A stretch of 64,000 nucleotides of DNA. Source: Corallium rubrum. Taxonomy: Eukaryota; Cnidaria; Anthozoa; Scleralcyonacea; Coralliidae. The position numbers and the translations under genes were made by a program. Within the stretch, counting starts at the first letter, position 1. The number at the start of each line of letters is the position of its first letter. Under the pieces are notes generated by a model that saw only the letters and a program-made list of their open reading frames with translations, did not search any database and was not told where the DNA came from. This document shows, piece after piece, positions 50,701 through 59,700 of this stretch. Location of the stretch: contig OZ036004.1 of assembly GCA_964035015.1 (NCBI GenBank), positions 7,589,628 through 7,653,627 of the forward strand, read 5' to 3'.

Positions 50701-53700
50701 AAATCTGAAATTTTTGTACGATCGGCAGTCAGGTGCCGAGCGCAACAAAAAATCTGAAATTTTTGTACGATCGGCAGTCAGGTGCCGAGCGTACAAAAAA
50801 TCTGAAATTTTTGTACGTTCGGCAGTCAGGTGCCGAGCGTACAAAAAATCTGAAATTTTTGTACGCTCGGCAGTCAGGTGCTGAGCGTACAAAAAATCTG
50901 AAATTTTTGTACGATCGGCAGTCAGGTGCCGAGCGTACAAAAAATCTGAAATTTTTGTAAGCTCGGCAGCCAGGTGCCGAGCGTAACAAAAAATCTGAAA
51001 TTTTTGTAAGCTCGGCAGTCAGGTGCCGAGCGTACAAAAAATCTGAAATTTTTGTACGCTCGGCAGTCAGATGCCGAGCGTCCAAAAAATCTGAAATTTT
51101 TGTACGCTCGGCAGTCAGGTGCCGAGCGTACAAAAAATTTGAAATTTTTGTACGCTCGGCAGTCAGGTGCCGAGCATACAAAAAATCTGAAATTTTTGTA
51201 TGCTCGGCAGCCAGGTGACAATCGTACAAAAAATCTGAAATTTTTGTACCTGGCGTTCAAAAAATCTGAAATTTTTGTAGGCTCGGCAGCCAGCTGCCAA
51301 ACGTACAAAAAATCTGAAATTTTTGTACGCCCAGCAGTCAGGTGCCGAGCGTACAAAAAATCTGAAATTTTTGTACGATCGGCAGTCAGGTGCCGAGCAT
51401 ACAAAAAATCTGAAATTTTTGTACGCTCGGCAGTCAGGTGCTGAGCGTACAAAAAATCTGAAATTTTTGTACATTCAGCAGCCAGGTGCCAAGCGTCCAA
51501 AAAATCTGAAATTTTTGTACGCTCGGCAGTCAGGTGCCGAGCGTACAAAAAATTTGAAATTTTTGTACGCTCAGCAGTCAGGTGCCGAGCATACATAAAA
51601 TCTGAAATTTTTGTACGCTCGGCAGTCAGGTGCCGAGCGTACAAAAAATCTGAAATTTTTGTACGCTCGGCAGTCAGGTGCCGAGCGTACAAAAAATCTG
51701 AAATTTTTGTACGCTCGGCAGTCAGGTGCCGAGCGTACAAAAAATCTGAAATTTTTGTACGATCGGCAGTCAGGTGCCGAGCGTACAAAAAATCTGAAAT
51801 TTTTGTACGCTCGGCAGTCGGGTGCCGAGCGTACAAAAAATCTGAAATTTTTGTACGCTCGGCAGTCAGGTGCCGAGCGTACAAAAAATCTGAAATTTTT
51901 GTACGCTCGGCAGTCAGGTGCCGAGCGTACAAAAAATCTGAAATTTTTGTACGATCGGCAGTCAGGTGCCAAACGTACAAAAAATCTGAAATTTTTGTAC
52001 GCCCGGCAGTCAGGTGCCGAGCGTACAAAAAATCTGAAATTTTTGTACGATCGGCAGTCAGGTGCCGAGCGTACAAAAAATCTGAAATTTTTGTACGCTC
52101 GGCAGCCAGGTGCCGAGCGTAACAAAAAATCTGAAATTTTTGTACGCTCGGCAGCCAGGTGCCGAACGTACAAAAAATCTGAAATTTTTGTACGCTCGGC
52201 AGTGAGGTGCCGAGCGTACAAAAAATCTGAAATTTTTGTTCGCTCGGCAGTCAGGTGCTGAGCGTACAAAAAATCTGAAATTTTTGTACGCTCGGCAGTC
52301 AGGTGTCGAGCGTACAAAAAATCTGAAATTTTTGTACATTCAGCAGCCAGGTGCCAAGCGTACAAAAAATCTGAAATTTTTGTACGCTCGGCAGCCAGGT
52401 GCCGAGCGTACAAAAAATCTGAAATTTTTGTACGCTCGGCAGCCAGGTGCCGAGCGTAACAAAAAATCTGAAATTTTTGTACGCTCGGCAGCCAGGTGCC
52501 GAGCGTACAAAAAATCTGAAATTTTTGTAGGCTCGGCAGCCAGGTGCCAAACGTACAAAAAATCTGAAATTTCTGTACGCTCGGCAGTCAGGTGCCGAGC
52601 GTACAAAAAATCTGAAATTTTTGTACGCTCGGCAGTCAGGTGCCAAGCGTACAAAAAATCTGAAACTTTTGTACGCTCGGCAGTCAGGTGCCGAGCGTAC
52701 AAAAAATCTGAAATTTTTGTACGCTCGGCAGTCAGGTGCCGAGCATACAAAAAATCTGAAATTTTTGTATGCTCGGCAGCCAGGTGACAATCGTACAAAA
52801 AATCTGAAATTTTTGTACCTGGCATACAAAAAATCTGAAATTTTTGTAGGCTCGGCAGCCAGGTGCCAAACGTACAAAAAATCTGAAATTTTTGTACGCT
52901 TGGCAGTCAGGTGCCGAGCGTACAAAAAATCTGAAATTTTTGTACGCTCGGCAGTCAGGTGCTGAGCGTACAAAAAATCTTAAATTTTTGTACGCTCGGC
53001 AGTCAGGTGCCAAGCGTACAAAAGTCTGAAATTTTTGTACGCTCGGCAGCCAGGTGCCGAGCGTACAAAAAATCTGAAATTTTTGTACGCTTGGCAGTCA
53101 GGTGCCGAGCGTACAAAAAATTTGAAATTTTTGTACACTCGGCAGTCAGTTGCCGAGCATACAAAAAATCTGAAATTTTTGTACATTCGGCAGCCAGGTG
53201 CCAAAAAGCGTACAAAAAATCTGAAACTTTTGTACGCTCGGCAGTTAGCTGCCGAGCATACAAAATTTTCAGAATTTTTGGATCAATGAAATGAATATTC
53301 AAAAATAGTACGACAAAATACTGCTGATTAAAATCTTACCTTTCCATTAAAAGAGATTACTGGGACAACAAACCGTGATCGACACCGTGCCAATCTTGCT
53401 TTTGCAATAAGTGGTTTTAACTGGAAAACATCGTTAATTTTTATTCTATCAAAATAAAATATAAAAATATTTTTAAAAAATATTTAGGTACTGTATAATA
53501 TGTAATACAACAGTAATTAATATTCAATATTAGATTTATCAATAAATGTAATGTTATTAATACATAAATAAAATGTTAAATTTAATTAAATGTTCACCTT
53601 CCATCAGACAGGATGTGATCCTCTGTTAACAACTCTGATTCCACAATAATAATTTTTTCAGGATAATGACCACATAACTCACCATTTCTGTTGCTTAAAA

Positions 53701-56700
53701 CCTAATAAAATTGACATCATATATCACTGTTATCTTATTACCAAAACCAATGATGCATGATTTCCATCCAACACATTAACAAATACATCTGCATTCCTAA
53801 ACCTTTAGGCTGGAGAATTCAAAAGTGGCAAATGGACCAATTCTATTTCAGTGATCTCATGGTGTCAATTTCAAAGGCCAAGGAATGCAGATGCATTCAC
53901 TGAATTTGCTCTATCTAAAACACTTCCTACACAGCACTCTACTTTTTCATCTTATTGCTGGTGTGCATCTTACATCATTGCCGCCATGTGCAATTATAAT
54001 ATCATCCAACATGGTGAAAATATCTTTGTCTTTCGAATCTCAAGGGATTGGTTGCACACCACCTATACCCTGATCAAGGGCTCTGTTTGAAATGTCAGTA
54101 CATGTTCATGTTTTCATGGGTCACGGTGCATGCTAAAAGTTGGATAGGATTTATTTATTTATTTTATTTGCTTTGCCATACTCAAACAATACGTACAGAC
54201 ATCGACAAAAACAACTGGCAGGGCAACCGCAACAGCTTACACCAATTACTGTGGTCCCTAAAGATTACAACAAATACAACTACAGTACACCAGATAATTA
54301 CAAACATTAAGCTAAAAACAACACGATATCGATTTAGTTAGATCACGAGCTTTGTTCCATTTGATGCATATCGATTTCCATGTTCGTGGATCATCTGCAT
54401 TAAAACAGTGTTCTAGTGCTAAATTATAGTAATTATATAGTCCTTTTTTAAAGTCTTTTAAAGTTATACATTTAATTGTTAAGTTCCTTGGCAATACATT
54501 CCAGATTCTAGTTGTCCTAATTAAAAATGATTTCTGATACGTAGATGTTTTACATTTTGTTGTCTGAAATTGTAAACAGTTTGGGTTTGCTGATCGTGTA
54601 GGTCTATTTGAATTTTGAGGTTCTGGTAGTATGTCACTGCTTAAAGTGTTTATGAAACGAAAAAATCGTTTCTCAACTAACATTCCCATTTTGTAGTTCA
54701 GATTACGCTGATCATCATGCGCTATTTTATTTTTACATCACGATTTTAGAAAGTAGATCTACAAGCCTTCAAAGTTGACCATTTGGACTAATTTTTGTCC
54801 GCCGCGCCGCGCGGCCAAATTGGTTTTGTGACGTCACTGGTTGTACACACGCTTGTTTTCAAAAGAAATATATGGAGACCCACGTAGACCAGACTCAGAA
54901 CTCACTGGTAAAAATGGAATCTTTTGAAAAGTACTGTATTGCTAGCGGCCCAAACGAGATGAGTTGAAAGAACAACTTTAAGATTCAAGGATTGTCCTTA
55001 AACTGTTTTCCTAGTGATGAGTTTGTTTGCCAAAATGGACAAAAATTGAAAGGCTACTGTTCGGTACTTTGCTCCTCGCGTTTCTGTATTATTTACTGTT
55101 TGTAAACAACGGCTTGACTCTGAATTGAAAGAGCCAGGGAAATTTACAACAAGGATTTTGTTGAAGAAGGGAAGCCAAGAAGGGAGTAATGAAACCCCGG
55201 TTTAGATTGCGTTAGGCTACAGTGGCAAAGAAAGGAAATCTCAACCCGAGAGGTGGACAGGTTGTATGTATATGGATTTTTCATGACCACTGTGAAGTAT
55301 GCACCACATTCAGCCTTCGATTCAAGCCTTCGATTCGGCCTTCGATTCAGCCGTCGATTCAATTATCGTATCTCCATATTCATCAGGTGGTCGCTGTTAC
55401 AGAATATCATACGAAAACACAATTTTCTCAGGCGCTTTTCTATAGAATTTTTTTAAATTTACATATGTTGTACAGAATTTCATGCTCTTTAATGTGGTAT
55501 AAGTTTCCAGAGTGGAATAGAACCATGAACGACGCAGGAAGGCTTTAAACAAATCGCGTCCCGCGTCATTAATACGACTGACGGGGGTTGTGTTGCATAT
55601 TCCAGATTATCTAAGATATAAACACATTTTCCTAAGGCGCTATTCTATAGGATTTTTTAAAATTTCCATATGTTATACAGAATTTCATGCTATTTAAACT
55701 GGTATAAGTTTCCAGAGTGGGATAGAACCATGAACGACGCAGGAAGGCTTTAAACAAATTGCGTCCCGCGTCATTAATACGACTGACGGACGTTGTGTTG
55801 CATATTCCAGATTACCTAAGATATAAACACATTTTCCTAAGGCGCTATTCTATAGGATTTTTTCAAATTTACATATGTTGTACAGAATTTCATGCTCTTT
55901 AATCTGGTATAAGTTTCCAGAGTGGGATAGAACCATGAACGACGCAGGAAAGCTTTAAAGAAATTGCGGCCCGCGTCATTAATACGACTGACGGGGGTTG
56001 TGTTGCATATTCCAGAATACCTAAGATATAAACACATTTTCCTAAGGCGCTATTCTATAGGATTTTTTAAAATTTACATATGTTGTACAGAATTTCATGC
56101 TCTTTAATCTGGTATAAGTTTCCAGAGTGGAATAGAACCATGAACGACGCAGGAAAGCTTTAAACAAATTGCGGCCCGCGTCATTAATACGACTGACGGG
56201 GGTTGTGTTGCATATTCCAGATTACCTAAGATATAAACACATTTTCCTAAGGCGCTATTCTATAGGATTTTTTTAAATTTACATATGTTGTACAGAATTT
56301 CATGCTCTTTAATCTGGTATAAGTTTCCAGAGTGGGATAGAACCATGAACGACGCAGGAAAGCTTTAAACAAATTGCGGCCCGCGTCATTAATACGACTG
56401 ACGGGGTTTGTGTTGCGTATTTCTTATTACATCAGATATAAACACATTTTTCTAAGGCGCTATTCTATAGGATTTTTTAAAATTTACATATGTTATACAG
56501 AATTTCATGCTCTTTAAACTGGTATAAATTTCCAGAGTGGGATAGAACCATGAACGACGCAGGAAAGCTTTAAACAAATTGCGGCGCGGCGTCATTAATA
56601 CGACTGACCGAGGTTGAGTGTTGCGTATTTCATATTACCTAAGATATAAACACATTTTTCTAAGGCGCTATTCTATAGGATTTTTTTAAATTTCAATATG

Positions 56701-59700
56701 TTGTACAGAATTTCATGCTCTTTAAACTGGTATAAGTTTCCAGAGTGGGATAGAACCATGAACGACGCAGAAAAGCTTTAAACAAATTGCGTCCGGCGTC
56801 ATTAATACGAATGACGGGGGTTGTGTTGCATATTCCAGATTACCTAAGATATAAACACATTTTCCTAAGGCGCTATTCTATAGGATTTTTTAAAATTTAC
56901 ATATGTTATACAGAATTTCATGCTATTTAAACTGGTATAAGTTTCCAGAGTGGGATAGAACCATGAACGACGCAGGAAGGCTTTAAACAAATTGCGTCCC
57001 GCGTCATTAATACGACTGAAGGGTGTTGTGTTGCATATTCCAGATTACCTAAGATATAAACACATTTTTCTAAGGCTCTATTCTATAGGATTTTTTTAAA
57101 TTTACATATGTTGTACAGAATTTCATACTCTTTAATCTGGTATAAGTTTCCAGAGTGGGATAGATCCATGAACGACGCAGAAAAGCTTTAAACAAATTGC
57201 GGCCGCGTCATTAATACGACTGGCGGGGGTTGTGTTGCGTATTTCTTATTATGAATGAATAGCGCATGAATAGCGCATGAAAAAAGTGTACTTTTTCTGA
57301 GGTAATCTGGAATATGCAACACAACCCCCGTCAGTCGTATTAATGACGCCGCGCTGCAATTTGGTTACAGCGTTCCTGCGTCGTTCATGGTCCTATCCCG
57401 CTCTGGAAACTTATACCACATTAAAGAGCATGAAATTCTGTACAACATATGTAAATTTAAAAAAATCCTATAGAATAGCGCCTTAGAAAAATGTGTTTAC
57501 ATCTTAGGTAATATGAAATACGCAACACCCGTCAGTCGTATTAATGACGCGGGCCGCAATTTGTTTTAAGCTTTCCTGCGTCGTTCATGGTTCTATCCCA
57601 CTCTGGAAACTTATACCAGATTAAAGAGCATGAAATTCTGTACAACATATGTAAATTTTAAAAAATCCTATAGAATAGCGCCTTAGAAAAATGTGTTTAT
57701 ATCTTAGGTAATCTGGAATATGCAACACAACGTCCGTCAGTCGTATTAATGACGCGGGACGCAATTTGTTTAAAGCCTTCCTGCGTCGTTCATGGTTCTA
57801 TCCCACTCTGGAAACTTATCACAGTTTAAAGAGCATGAAATTCTGTACAACATATTGAAATTTAAAAAAAATCCTATAGAATAGCGCCTTAGAAAAATGT
57901 GTTTATATCTGATGTAATAAGAAATACGCAACACAACCCCCGTCAGTCGTATTAATGACGCGGGCCGCAATTTGTTTAAAGCTTTCCTGCGTCGTTCATG
58001 GTTCTATCCCACTCTGGAAACTTATACCAGATTAAAGAGCATGAAATTCTGTACAACACATGTAAATTTAAGAAAATCCTATAGAATAGCGCCTTAGGAA
58101 AATGTGTTTATATCTTAGGTAATCTGGAATATGCAACACAACCCCCGTCAGTCGTATTAATGACGCCGCGCCGCAATTTGTTTAAAGCTTTTCTGCGTCG
58201 TTCATGGTTCTATCCCACTCTGGAAACTTATACTAGATTAAAGAGTATGAAATTCTGTACAACATATGTAAATTTAAAAAAATCCTATAGAATAGTGCCT
58301 TAGGAAAATGTGTTTATATCTTGGGTAATCTGGAATATGCAACACAACCCCCGTCAGTCGTATTAATGACGCGGGCCGCAATTTGTTTAAAGCTTTCCTG
58401 CGTCGTTCATGGTTCTATCCCACTCTGGAAACTTATACCAGATTAAAGAGCATGAAATTCTGTACAACATATGTAAATTTGAAAAAATCCTATAGAATAG
58501 CGCCTCAGGAAAATGTGTTTATATCTTGGGTAATCTGGAATATGCAACACAACACCCGTCAGTCGTATTAATGACGCGGGACGCAATTTGTTTAAAGCCT
58601 TCCTGCGTCGTTCATGGTTCTATCCAACTCTGGAAACTTATACCAGTTTAAAGAGCATGAAATTCTGTACAACATATGTAACTTAAAAAAATCCTATAGA
58701 ATAGCGCCTTAGAAAAATGTGTTTATATCTTGGGTAATCTGGAATATGCAACACAACACCCGTCAGTCGTATTAATGACGCGGGACGCAATTTGTTTAAA
58801 GCCTTCCTGCGTCGTTCATGGTTCTATCCCACTCTGGAAACTTATACCACATTAAAGAGCATGAAATTCTGTACAATATGTGTAAATTTAAAAAAATTCT
58901 ATAGAAAAGCGCCTGAGAAAATTGTGTTTTCGTATGATATTCTGTAACAGCGACCACCTGATGAATATGGAGATAACTTCACAATAAGTGCGATAATTGA
59001 ATCGACGGCTGAATCGAAGGCCGAATCGAAGGCTTGAATCGAAGGCTGAATGTGGTGCATACTTCACAGTGGTTTTTTCATGTTCGATACTCGACCTCAT
59101 TGCATTATTATAAAACAACACATGGAACAAGTATCAAACAAACAGAGATACTTTTACGATTTCTTCGGCAGTTTGATATTATTTGTTATTTTGGCTCACT
59201 TTATATAAAATACAGTTGATGATCTTTTATGTTTACATCGAGTAGCGTAATACGATATTTCACACCGGCAAATCACGCTAGCGATGCTGTATAATCTGAT
59301 GTAAACTACCGGAATTCTTTTAACGTTTGTTTGAACAGATCATTTGTATCATTGTTCAACCACAGTGAGTTGACGTTTCAAATATACCTATGTGTCTGAA
59401 ATATACGATGAGCACAAATTATGTATGATTAACAAGATGAACCAGTTGTCCTGAACTCAAGTAAACATGCACGGCGGAGTGCCTAAAGGGCTAACTTTAA
59501 GTAGCAGTGATTCGTTTTATTAGCAGGGTATTTTTATAAGAAATGTGAAATACAACAAGGCGAAAGAATACAATTTGAACAACATTTCAACTCCCCATAA
59601 AAAGGTCTAACACATATCTTCAAACGGCACGCTTATGGCAACTGACAATAAATAGTTCATATGAGGTTGATGGCAGCTTTTATTACGCTTAAACTTCCTT

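Noticed and set aside
42485..53302. Multiple open frames of 100-384 codons in both strands of array B
   Set aside because: Same artefact of a stop-free 48-bp monomer; the region lies within an intron of MTMR14.
55837..58571. Short frames such as FKAFLRRSWFYPTLETYTRLKS in the foldback arrays
   Set aside because: They repeat with the tandem unit and occur in both arrays; no coding signal.
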